Source: Rhodocyclaceae bacterium (GTDB lineage: Bacteria; Pseudomonadota; Gammaproteobacteria; Burkholderiales; Rhodocyclaceae). From it: a stretch of 64,000 nucleotides of DNA. This document shows positions 51,454-59,357 of the stretch, piece after piece (the first letter of the stretch is position 1; each line of letters opens with the position of its first letter). The position numbers and the translations under genes are program-made. The notes under the pieces were generated by a model. That model saw nothing but the letters and a program-made list of their open reading frames with translations. It did no database searches and was not told the DNA's origin. The DNA lies in the NCBI GenBank assembly GCA_018262775.1, contig JADFDU010000052.1, forward strand, positions 1 through 64,000, in the 5' to 3' direction.

Positions 51454-52596
51454 GTGTTCCGGATTTCCCAATACATGGAAGAGATCGCCCGGCCGACGCC
51501 GCTGGGGCCGAAGCGCAATCCTCCGGGGCCGGTGGTGATCTGGAACCTGATCCGCCGCTGCAACCTGACCTGCAAGCACTGCTATTCGATTTCCGCCGAC
51601 AAGGACTTTCCGGGTGAATTGACCACCACTGAAATCAATGAGGTGATGGACGATCTCAAGCGTTTCCGCGTGCCGGTGCTGATCCTCTCCGGCGGCGAAC
51701 CACTGCTGCGCCCGGACATTTTCGACATCGCCAGGCGCGCCAAGGACCTGAGCTTCTACGTCGGCCTGTCCTCCAACGGCACGCTCATCGACGAGAACAA
51801 TATCCGCCGTATCGCCGAGACTGACTTTGACTACGTCGGCATCAGCCTCGACGGCATCCGCGAGACGCACGACAAGTTTCGCCGCATGCAGGGTGCCTTC
51901 GAGAAATCGCTGCACGGCATCCGTCTCTGCCGCGACCTCGACCTCAAAATCGGCGTACGTTTCACCATGACGCAGGACAACGCCCACGACCTGCCGGGCC
52001 TGTTGAAGCTGGTTGAAGACGAAGGCATCGACCGCTTCTACTTCTCGCACCTCAACTATGCCGGCCGCGGCAACAAGAACCGCAAGGATGACGCGCATCA
52101 CCAGATGACCCGGCAGGCGATGGACCTGCTCTTCGACACCTGCTGGGAGTATCAGAGCCGTGGGCTAAACAAGGAATTCACCACCGGCAACAACGACGCA
52201 GACGGCGTGTACTTCCTGCACTGGGCGGCGAAGCGCTTCCCGGAACAGGCGGCGCATGTCCGGGCGAAGCTCGCGCAATGGGGCGGCAATTCTTCCGGCG
52301 TGAACGTCGCCAACATCGATAACCTCGGCAATGTGCATCCGGACACCATGTGGTGGCACCACACGCTCGGCAATGTGCGCGAGCGGCCGTTCTCGGAAAT
52401 CTGGCAAGACGTTTCCGACCCGATCATGGCCGGCCTCAAAGCCAAGCCGCGCAAGGTCAGCGGCCGCTGCGGCGTTTGCGCCCATTTCGACATCTGCGAC
52501 GGCAACACCCGCGTGCGCGCCCAGCAGCTCAGCGGCGATCCGTGGGCAGAAGATCCAGGCTGCTATCTCACCGACGCGGAGATCGGACTGAAATGA
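51454..52596 (+). CDS. nirJ: NirJ, radical SAM heme d1 biosynthesis protein
   Basis: 380 residues from a GTG at 51454 right after the nirH stop, with GGAGGT three bases away. The radical SAM cluster is C36-NLT-C40-KH-C43, followed by SGGEPLLRPD. The C-terminal SPASM-like site has CGVCAHFDIC and a final Cys in EDPGCYLTD. NirJ replaces the propionate groups of didecarboxysiroheme by oxo groups. It overlaps nirN by 4 bases. A copy of the dispersed 9-mer is at 51820. Confidence 0.95.
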   Translation: MFRISQYMEEIARPTPLGPKRNPPGPVVIWNLIRRCNLTCKHCYSISADKDFPGELTTTEINEVMDDLKRFRVPVLILSGGEPLLRPDIFDIARRAKDLSFYVGLSSNGTLIDENNIRRIAETDFDYVGISLDGIRETHDKFRRMQGAFEKSLHGIRLCRDLDLKIGVRFTMTQDNAHDLPGLLKLVEDEGIDRFYFSHLNYAGRGNKNRKDDAHHQMTRQAMDLLFDTCWEYQSRGLNKEFTTGNNDADGVYFLHWAAKRFPEQAAHVRAKLAQWGGNSSGVNVANIDNLGNVHPDTMWWHHTLGNVRERPFSEIWQDVSDPIMAGLKAKPRKVSGRCGVCAHFDICDGNTRVRAQQLSGDPWAEDPGCYLTDAEIGLK

Positions 52597-54206
52597 AAAA
52601 CAGCATTTACCACGGAGTACACGGAGAACACAGAGGATTCTTTTTTCTGGTTTTCTCTGTGTGCTCAGTGCTCTCCGTGGTTCAGGCTTTTCTTCTTTCG
52701 GCGCCGGCATTCGCCGCCGATGCTGCTCCCGAGCTCTACCGCAAGCACTGCGCCGAATGCCACGGCGCCGACCGTTTTGGCCAGATGGGCCCGGCGCTGT
52801 TACCGGAAAACCTCTCGCGCCTGAAAAAGGACGCCGCCGCCGCGATGATCCGCGACAGCCGGCCCGCAGTACAGATGGAGCCCTTCAGGGATGTGCTGCA
52901 GCCGGAGGAGATCCGCCAGCTCGTCGATTACATCTACACGCCAGTCACACCCTCGCCGCAGTGGGGTGAAAAAGAGATCCGCGCCTCGCGTGTCGTGCAC
53001 CATGCGCCGGGCAGCCTGCCCGACAAGCCGCAATTCGTTGCCGACATGATGAACCTCTTCATCGTGGTCGAGGGCGGCGACCACCATGTCACCGTGCTCG
53101 ACGGCGACAAGTTCGAGCCCATCTACCGCTTTCAATCGCGCTTCGCCCTGCACGGCGGGCCGAAGTTTACGCCGGACGGACGCTACGTCTTCTTCGCCTC
53201 GCGTGACGGCTGGATCTCCAAGTTCGACATCTGGAACCTGAAGGTGGTAGCCGAAGTGCGCGCCGGCATCAATACGCGCAATGCTGCCGTCTCGGGCGAC
53301 GGCAAGTTCGTGGCCGTGGCCAACTACCTGCCGCATACGCTGGTCATCCTTGACGCGGACCTCAACGTTCTCAAGATGCACGCCGTGATGGACAAGGACG
53401 GCAAGCAGAGTTCGCGTGTCTCGGCCGTGTACGCGGCCGAACCCCGCCAGAGTTTCGTCGCTGCGTTAAAGGATGTGATGGAGGCCTGGGAGATCAGCTA
53501 TGACCCGAAGGCGCCGGAGATCGCCGTCGGCATGGTTCACGACTACAAATACCGTGAGGGGGCGTTCGTCCCCGGCTTTCTCAATCCCAGGCGTTCTGTC
53601 CTCGACGACTACCTCGATGATTTCTTCTTCACACCGGACTACAGCGAGGTGATGGGCGCGAGCCGCGAGGGCGGCAAGGGACAGGTCGTGAATCTGGACG
53701 TGCGCCGCACCATCGCTACGCTCGATCTGCCCGGCATGCCCCATCTGGGCTCGGGTATCACCTGGGTCTGGCATGGGCGTCGCGTCATGGCAACGCCCAA
53801 TCTCAGAGAAGGCCTGGTCAGTGTCATCGATATGAAGACCTGGAAGACACTCAAGCAGATCAAGACCCCCGGCCCCGGCTTCTTCATGCGCAGTCATGAG
53901 AAAACCCGCTATGCCTGGGTGGATTCCATGATGAGCCGCGAGCACAAGGACACGCTGACGGTGATCGACAAGGAGACCCTGGAGGTGGTTGCGCAATTGC
54001 GGCCGGTGCCGGGCAAGACCCTGGCCCACATCGAATTCACCAAGGACGGCAAATACGCCCTCGCCAGCTTGCTGGAGAGCGACGGCGCCATCATCGTCTT
54101 CGATGCTGCCACCCTGAAGGAGGTCAAGCGTATTCCCGCCAGCAAGCCGGTCGGCAAGTACAACGTCTGGAACAAGATTACCCGTTCCGAAGGGACCAGC
54201 CACTGA
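52593..54206 (+). CDS. nirN: NirN, cytochrome c/d1-propeller protein, with repeat-derived signal peptide
   Basis: 537 residues from the ATG at 52593, coupled to nirJ (ATGA). Residues about 6-30 (IYHGVHGEHRG, then FFFLVFSVCSVLSVV) are encoded by a palindromic repeat; they and the following native AFLLSAPAFAA act as signal peptide. Heme c: C53-AE-C56-H57. The d1-like propeller continues to GKYNVWNKITRS, the homologue of the nirS end. NirN introduces the acrylate double bond of heme d1 and hands d1 to NirS. This is the last gene of the d1 operon. Confidence 0.92.
   Translation: MKNSIYHGVHGEHRGFFFLVFSVCSVLSVVQAFLLSAPAFAADAAPELYRKHCAECHGADRFGQMGPALLPENLSRLKKDAAAAMIRDSRPAVQMEPFRDVLQPEEIRQLVDYIYTPVTPSPQWGEKEIRASRVVHHAPGSLPDKPQFVADMMNLFIVVEGGDHHVTVLDGDKFEPIYRFQSRFALHGGPKFTPDGRYVFFASRDGWISKFDIWNLKVVAEVRAGINTRNAAVSGDGKFVAVANYLPHTLVILDADLNVLKMHAVMDKDGKQSSRVSAVYAAEPRQSFVAALKDVMEAWEISYDPKAPEIAVGMVHDYKYREGAFVPGFLNPRRSVLDDYLDDFFFTPDYSEVMGASREGGKGQVVNLDVRRTIATLDLPGMPHLGSGITWVWHGRRVMATPNLREGLVSVIDMKTWKTLKQIKTPGPGFFMRSHEKTRYAWVDSMMSREHKDTLTVIDKETLEVVAQLRPVPGKTLAHIEFTKDGKYALASLLESDGAIIVFDAATLKEVKRIPASKPVGKYNVWNKITRSEGTSH
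52609..52681. repeat. Palindromic repeat inside the nirN signal-peptide codons
   Basis: The left arm begins ACCACGGAGTACACGGAGAA; the right arm, read on the other strand from 52681, begins ACCACGGAGAGCACTGAGCA. The arms are about 28 bp with an 18-bp loop. Same family as 19505-19641. It keeps the nirN frame open and lies wholly within codons 6-30. Confidence 0.75.
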
Positions 54207-54328
54207 AATGGAGGCTGCCCGATGTTTTTGAGATTGTTTTTATGGGTGAAATTGCCGAGCATGGCGTAAAATAACGGCTTTTCCCGGTGGCGGAAGTCCT
54301 CCCTTCCGGCGAGTCTTCAGGGGCAATA

Positions 54329-55585
54329 ATGAAATGCGTGGATGATTTCCGCCTGCGTTTTGGCAAGCGCGAGCTGCTTCCGATCGTGATCGGCGGCATG
54401 GGCGTGGACATTTCGACGGCGGAATTGGCGCTGGAGGCGGCGCGGCTGGGCGGTATCGGCCATATCTCCGACGCCATGATCAAGACGGTCTCCGACCGGC
54501 GCTTCGACACCAAGTTCGTCAGCGCGAAGCAGAAGCGCTACAAGGCCAACGTCGCCAACGTCGACAAATCCACCGTGCAGTTCGACCTCGGCGACGTCGC
54601 CGAAGCGACCCGTCTGCACGTTAGCCGCACCATGGAAGCCAAGCGCGGTGGGGGCGACGAGGGGCTGATTTTCATCAATTGCATGGAGAAGCTCACCATG
54701 AACGCGCCGAAGGAAACGCTGCGCGTTCGTCTCGCCTCGGCGCTGGATGCCGGCATCGACGGCATTACCCTGGCGGCCGGCCTGCACCTCGGGTCCTTCG
54801 CCCTCATGGAGGACCATCCGCGCTTCCGTGACGCCAAACTCGGCATCATCGTTTCCTCGCTGCGCGCACTGCAGTTGTTCCTGCGCAAGAGCGCGCGCAC
54901 CGGCCGTCTGCCGGATTATGTGGTGGTGGAGGGGCCGCTTGCCGGCGGTCACCTCGGCTTCGGTGTCGACGACTGGATGAAGTACGACCTGCGCATCATC
55001 ACGGCGGAAGTCGTGGCCTACCTGCAGCAGGAAAAGCTCGACATCCCGGTGATCCCGGCCGGTGGCATCTTCACCGGAACGGACGCGGTGTCCTATCTTG
55101 AAACCGGTGCAGCCGCCGTGCAGGTGGCGACGCGCTTTACCGTGGCGGATGAATGCGGCCTGCCGGCGAAGGTGCAGCAGGAGTATTTCAAGGCGAGCGA
55201 GGCGGACATCGAGGTCAACAGCATCTCGCCGACCGGTTATCCGATGCGCATGCTGAAGAACAGCCCGGCCATCGGCGCGGGCATCCGCCCCAACTGCGAG
55301 GCCTACGGCTACCTGCTCGACTCGAACGGCCATTGCGCCTACATCGACGCCTACTACCGTGAAGTGGCGCTGCATCCCGGCGCGAAGAAGGTCGAGGTGT
55401 GGGACAAGACCTGCCTGTGCACCCACATGCGCAACTTCGACTGCTGGACCTGCGGCCACTATACCTACCGGCTGAAGGACACCACGCGGCGCATGGAAGA
55501 CGGCAGCTATCAGCCGCTCAGCGCCGAGCATATCTTCCGCGACTACCAGTACAGCAAGGACAACAAGATCGCGCTGCCGAAGTAA
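54329..55585 (+). CDS. Nitronate monooxygenase-like FMN protein with Cys-rich tail
   Basis: 418 residues from the ATG at 54329, behind AGGGG. It is a TIM-barrel of the NMO/YrpB flavin oxidoreductase family: PIVIGGMGVDISTAELAL, EGPLAGGHLGFG, IPVIPAGGIFTGTDAV and GAAAVQVATRF (FMN phosphate site). A C-terminal tail has C-L-C-x8-C-x2-C spacing (CLCTHMRNFDCWTCGHY), which could hold a metal or Fe-S centre and is not part of the minimal family. The family oxidises nitronates to nitrite and carbonyls. It follows nirN after 122 bases without a terminator between. Confidence 0.82.
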   Translation: MKCVDDFRLRFGKRELLPIVIGGMGVDISTAELALEAARLGGIGHISDAMIKTVSDRRFDTKFVSAKQKRYKANVANVDKSTVQFDLGDVAEATRLHVSRTMEAKRGGGDEGLIFINCMEKLTMNAPKETLRVRLASALDAGIDGITLAAGLHLGSFALMEDHPRFRDAKLGIIVSSLRALQLFLRKSARTGRLPDYVVVEGPLAGGHLGFGVDDWMKYDLRIITAEVVAYLQQEKLDIPVIPAGGIFTGTDAVSYLETGAAAVQVATRFTVADECGLPAKVQQEYFKASEADIEVNSISPTGYPMRMLKNSPAIGAGIRPNCEAYGYLLDSNGHCAYIDAYYREVALHPGAKKVEVWDKTCLCTHMRNFDCWTCGHYTYRLKDTTRRMEDGSYQPLSAEHIFRDYQYSKDNKIALPK

Positions 55586-55602
55586 GCGGGTGCATGCAAA
55601 AG

Positions 55603-55628
55603 AAAACGGCCTCGCAAGAGGCCGTTTT
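55603..55628. terminator. Bidirectional terminator between convergent genes
   Basis: AAAACGGCCTC-GCAA-GAGGCCGTTTT, a perfect 11-bp stem with A and T runs, serving both the monooxygenase-like gene and the cytochrome b fusion gene. Confidence 0.93.
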
Positions 55629-55647
55629 GCTTTTCTATCGCAGCGGA

Positions 55648-57579
55648 TCAGCTTTTCGGCTCTTCCGCCGGCACCTGCAAGGCCATCGAACGGCCCGAGA
55701 TCGTGAAGGCATCGGAGAAGCACATGCCTTCCTCGGCGCCCTGGTCCTTCAGCTTGGGGAAAATCGCCTCGACCATCCGCACCGAGCCGCAGGCATAGAT
55801 ATCGTTGCCGGCGAGGCTGGGGAAGTCGCGCAGGATGGCCTCGTGCACCAGCCCGGTCTGTCCGCTCCATTGATCTTGCGGATCCGGCTCGGAGAGCACG
55901 GGCGTGAACTTGAAGTTGTCGTGCTCGCGCTGCCACTGCTCCGGCAGATCGGCAAGATACATGTCGCGCAACTGCCTCACTCCCCAGTAGAGGTGGATCG
56001 GCCGCTTCAGGCCGCGGTGGAAGGCATCCTCGACCATGCTCTTCACTGGCGCGAAGCCGGTGGCGCCGGCGACGAAGATGATCGGCCGGCTGGATTCGCG
56101 CAGGACGAAGTCGCCAAGCGGGCCCTCGAAGCGGATCGGCTCACCGACCTTCATCGCCTCGAAAACGTGGGTGGTGAAGCGGCCGCCCGGCACCAGGCGG
56201 ATCTGCAGCTCGATGTTCTCGGCATTGTGCGGCGCGCTGGCGAAGGAAAAGGCGCGGCGCTCGCCGTCCTCGAGGATGATGTTGATGTACTGGCCGGCGG
56301 CGAAGGAGATGTGCTGGCCTTGCGGCAGCTTGATGGTCACGCCCATGACGTCGTAGGTCAGTTTTTCCATCTTGTCGACCGTACCGACGTATTCCTTCAC
56401 CGGCGCACGCTCGAGGGCGAATTGTGGCTCGTATTCGATCTCGATGTCGGTCAGCGGCGAAGCGCAGCACATCAGCACCTTGCCCAAGGCGCGCTCGGCC
56501 GGACTGAGGGCGCTCGGTTGATAGATGCCGGGGTCAACCTCGCCGTTGAGTACCGAGCACTTGCATAGCCCGCAACCGCCGTTGCGGCATTCGTAGGGCA
56601 GGTTGATCTCACCGCGCAGGCCGGCGTCGAGAATCGTCTCGCCGAAGCGCGCTTTCACCGTGCGGTTGTCGGGATGCACGCTGATGTCGAGTTCGGCCTT
56701 GGCGCCACCGCGCAGCTTCGGCGGCAGCCACGGCATGAGGTAGAGGAAGACGGTGAGGCCGATCAGCAGGGCCCAGACCTGCCACAGCGGCCAGTCGTAG
56801 ATGAGCGGATAGACCGGCAGGTAGAACCAGTCGAAATCGAGCTGGACGATTTCCACCGAGAGATTTGCCGGCACCTGGCTCACCACCGGCTTTATCAGAG
56901 AGAGCACGATGAACGTTGCCGTCACCCAGAGGGCGATGGGTTTGGGCGGATTGATGTGGGCGCGCGGCACGCGCTGCACATGGATCCACATCACCATCAG
57001 TACAACGAGCGGTGCACCGAGGTGGATGAAGGCAAGCAGGCTGAACAAGCGGTCGTTGACTGCACCTTCGAAGATGAAGTTGCGGATCACCACGCCCCTG
57101 AAGATCGGGATCCAGTCGAGCAGTTCGGCGGTGGCGACGGTGACGAATTGCGCCAGTTTGTCCCATACCAGCATGAAGCCGTTGATGCCGGTGATGTACA
57201 CCAGCCAGATGAGGATGACGCCGGTGATCCAGGAGAACCAGCGGAAGCCGCGGTACTTGTCGAAGGCGAAGTGCCGCGCCATGTGCAGCATCATGGTGAT
57301 GATCATGCCGTCGGAAGCGTAGCGATGAATGCTGCGCAGGATGCCGCCGGCCCACCACTGGTCGTGCGTGATGGACTCGATCGACTTATAGGCATCGGTG
57401 ACGCCAGTGTCGGCAAAGACGAACAGATAGAGGCCGCTAAACGCTACCAGCCAGAACTGCCAGAAGGTGATGGTGCCGAGGTGGTAGAGCGGATTCAGCT
57501 TGTCGCCGAAGGCGATGTTGAAGACGCCTTCGACGCGCATGAAGAGCCACTGCATGAATTTGTGGATGAGTTTGAGCAT
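55648..57579 (-). CDS. Cytochrome b fused to 2Fe-2S ferredoxin and FAD/NAD(P) reductase
   Basis: 643 residues. 1-290: bc1/b6f-type cytochrome b with two H-x13-H pairs, His85/His99 and His186/His200, for two b hemes; the PEWY quinol motif is replaced by DWFY (250-253). 295-385: plant-type ferredoxin, Cys331, 336, 339 and 371. 390-640: ferredoxin-reductase module with FAD motif RAFSFASAP, nucleotide site GATGFAPVKSMVED and YACGSVRM, close to CDP-6-deoxyglucoseen reductase or phenol hydroxylase reductase. It could pass electrons between NAD(P)H and quinone or periplasmic acceptors across the membrane. It has its own Crp/Fnr-box promoter. Confidence 0.9.
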   Translation of the reverse strand: MLKLIHKFMQWLFMRVEGVFNIAFGDKLNPLYHLGTITFWQFWLVAFSGLYLFVFADTGVTDAYKSIESITHDQWWAGGILRSIHRYASDGMIITMMLHMARHFAFDKYRGFRWFSWITGVILIWLVYITGINGFMLVWDKLAQFVTVATAELLDWIPIFRGVVIRNFIFEGAVNDRLFSLLAFIHLGAPLVVLMVMWIHVQRVPRAHINPPKPIALWVTATFIVLSLIKPVVSQVPANLSVEIVQLDFDWFYLPVYPLIYDWPLWQVWALLIGLTVFLYLMPWLPPKLRGGAKAELDISVHPDNRTVKARFGETILDAGLRGEINLPYECRNGGCGLCKCSVLNGEVDPGIYQPSALSPAERALGKVLMCCASPLTDIEIEYEPQFALERAPVKEYVGTVDKMEKLTYDVMGVTIKLPQGQHISFAAGQYINIILEDGERRAFSFASAPHNAENIELQIRLVPGGRFTTHVFEAMKVGEPIRFEGPLGDFVLRESSRPIIFVAGATGFAPVKSMVEDAFHRGLKRPIHLYWGVRQLRDMYLADLPEQWQREHDNFKFTPVLSEPDPQDQWSGQTGLVHEAILRDFPSLAGNDIYACGSVRMVEAIFPKLKDQGAEEGMCFSDAFTISGRSMALQVPAEEPKS

Positions 57580-57622
57580 GATTGTCTGCCAGAGTGGGGC
57601 AATAACCTTAGTAACGTTGCGG

Positions 57623-57664
57623 AATATAAGGTTTCAATTATTTTCCTTCCATGATTTGCATCAA
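57623..57664 (-). promoter_or_regulatory. Crp/Fnr-type promoter of the cytochrome b-reductase gene
   Basis: On the minus strand TTGATGCAAATCAT (57664-57651, one mismatch to TTGAT-N4-ATCAA) is centred 41.5 bp before a start site whose -10 would be TATATT (57628-57623): class II activation geometry. In the other direction GACAAT (57687-57692) lies at the same distance, so the box may also activate the DUF2249 operon. Confidence 0.75.
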
Positions 57665-57744
57665 GGCCGGCAGCGGATGCGGCAACGACAATTCAGTCGC
57701 GTGCATGATCATATGCAGCAAATAACCCTAACAGGAGAACAGTC

Positions 57745-58008
57745 ATGTCAAACCCCCATCTGCATCTGCAAGCCGATCAACTCTATCCCTTCGATGCACG
57801 TGGCATCGCCAAGCGTTTCCGCCATGCCGCCATCTTTGGCTCGCTTGATGCGCTGTATGCCGGTGAGACCATGCGTTTCTGCAACGATCACGACCCGCTG
57901 CCGCTGCTCGACCAGCTGCGCGCCCGCTATGGCGAAAAAGTCGAGATCAAGTACGTGCAGCGCGAGCCCGGCGCCATTGTCATCGACTTTATCAAGAAAC
58001 AGGCCTGA
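57745..58008 (+). CDS. DUF2249 domain protein
   Basis: 87 residues behind an AGGAG site. It has the DUF2249 pattern: DARGIAKRFRHAAIFGSLDALYAGE and FCNDHDPLPLLDQLRARYG, a SirA/TusA-like small fold. Genes of this family often sit beside hemerythrin-like or nitric-oxide-linked genes; no enzymatic role is proven. It starts a two-gene unit with the membrane protein at 58027 and is divergent from the cytochrome b-reductase gene with a shared Crp/Fnr box. Confidence 0.82.
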   Translation: MSNPHLHLQADQLYPFDARGIAKRFRHAAIFGSLDALYAGETMRFCNDHDPLPLLDQLRARYGEKVEIKYVQREPGAIVIDFIKKQA

Positions 58009-58026
58009 GCCTGCGCAGCGAACGGC

Positions 58027-59142
58027 GTGCTGCCGTTTCTCGTTGCTTCGTCCGGCGCCGCTTTCGCGGCGGCGCTGGCGCTGATTCTGGGTGGCGGCGC
58101 AAGTCCCGCCGCCGTCGCGCATACGGCCTTCGCTGCAGGCGTCATGCCGCTCATCTTCGGCGCCATGCTGCATTTCGTGCCGGTGCTCACGCGTGGCCGG
58201 CCAGCAGAGGCGCGCATGCAGGCACTGCCCCTTGGCATGCTGGCTGCCGGCGTGGCGGCAGCAGCTGCCTTCCTCTTGCCGGAATTCTTCATTGCCGGCA
58301 TCCGCCTCGCCGTCCTCGCGGGACTGACTTTCACGCTCGCCATGGCACTGTGGATCGTGCGCCGCGGGCGCGCAGCCCTCGGCGCCCCGCATCCCGGCCT
58401 GTACTGGTACCTGGCGGCGGTGCTCTGCCTGGCATTGGCGCTGGCGGCGGTGCTGGCGATGGAGTTCCTGCCGGCGCAGCGCGCAGCCTTGCGCCTGTTC
58501 CACCTGCATCTGAACACACTGGGCTTCATCGGCCTCACCGCGCTGGGCACGCTCGCCGTGTTGCTGCCAACCGCCGCCGCCCAGCCCGATCCCGATGCCG
58601 CAAAGCGGCTGCGTCGTGATCTGCCGCTGGCCGTTGCGGGCGTGCTGCTGAGCGCAGCCGGCGCGGCACTGTGGCGTCCCCTGGCCTATGCCGGCCTGTT
58701 GCTGCTGCTGCTGCCGGGGGTGTCGCTGGGGACCGCCTGGGTCGTGCGTTTCCCACGTCAAATCCTGCGCCTTCATGGCGCGGCCCCCTCGCTGGCGCTG
58801 GCGCTGGCCGACCTGTTGCTGCTGCTGTTTGCCAGCGTGCTCCACGCGCAGCAGCGGTTGACAGGCGCCGATGCCGTTGTCGGCTTTATCCTGGCCTTTC
58901 TGCTGCCGCTGGTCAGCGGCGCTGTCAGCCAGTTGCTGCCGCTGTGGCTGAGGCCCGGCGTGCAAACCGACTGGCACCGTACGGCGCGCGAGACGCTCGG
59001 CCGTTTCGCCGTGCTGCGGGGACTGACTTTTGTCGCTGCCGGCGGCATGGCGGCCTTCGGCTGGCGACCGGCTGTCTGGCTGGCGGCGGCAGGGTTGGCC
59101 TTCTTCATCATGCAGGTGCTGCGCGTGGCAGCGCGGCGTTAG
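58027..59142 (+). CDS. Polytopic membrane protein with HxH motif, NnrS- or oxidase-like
   Basis: 371 residues from a GTG at 58027, about ten to twelve membrane helices. Helix 2 carries GVMPLIFGAMLHFVPVLTRG and a later helix FHLHLNTLGFIGLTALGTL. The His-x-His followed by Gly resembles the heme-binding PxHxH helix of heme-copper oxidases, and the two segments resemble each other, hinting at an internal repeat. Proteins of this type occur in denitrification loci; NnrS-like heme binding is possible but not shown. It carries two copies of the dispersed 9-mer (58323, 59022). Confidence 0.7.
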   Translation: MLPFLVASSGAAFAAALALILGGGASPAAVAHTAFAAGVMPLIFGAMLHFVPVLTRGRPAEARMQALPLGMLAAGVAAAAAFLLPEFFIAGIRLAVLAGLTFTLAMALWIVRRGRAALGAPHPGLYWYLAAVLCLALALAAVLAMEFLPAQRAALRLFHLHLNTLGFIGLTALGTLAVLLPTAAAQPDPDAAKRLRRDLPLAVAGVLLSAAGAALWRPLAYAGLLLLLLPGVSLGTAWVVRFPRQILRLHGAAPSLALALADLLLLLFASVLHAQQRLTGADAVVGFILAFLLPLVSGAVSQLLPLWLRPGVQTDWHRTARETLGRFAVLRGLTFVAAGGMAAFGWRPAVWLAAAGLAFFIMQVLRVAARR

Positions 59143-59146
59143 CCTG

Positions 59147-59335
59147 TCAGTCTTTCCCGTCCTCGACGCTGGCGGCGATGACTGCCGCAACATCCAGCGA
59201 GCGCACCGCGCCGATGGCGACTTCCCAGGCACCCTCGCGGCACAACCCCCTGATCTGCGCGTCTTCGTAGGCTTCGAGCGCGGCGTCGATGCAGGCCTTG
59301 CGTACGGCTTCGGCGATGATTTTCGGATCGGCCAT
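59147..59335 (-). CDS. Small cytoplasmic protein next to the oxidase-like gene
   Basis: 62 residues from the ATG at 59335 (MADPKIIAEAVRKACIDAAL). Helical, acidic, with EAYEDAQIRGLCREGAWEVAIG, a pattern I have seen as a conserved small neighbour of respiratory genes but cannot name. An in-frame ATG at 59374 would overlap the oxidase-like stop. The family members have no established role. Confidence 0.6.
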   Translation of the reverse strand: MADPKIIAEAVRKACIDAALEAYEDAQIRGLCREGAWEVAIGAVRSLDVAAVIAASVEDGKD

Positions 59336-59357
59336 GACGGTGCGATCAGTGGGCAGC

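Noticed and set aside
54222-54269. Possible 15-residue peptide gene (MFLRLFLWVKLPSMA)
   Set aside because: It has a ribosome-like GGAGG upstream, but it is too short and AT-rich and lies where the leader or terminator of the flanking genes would be. No independent support.
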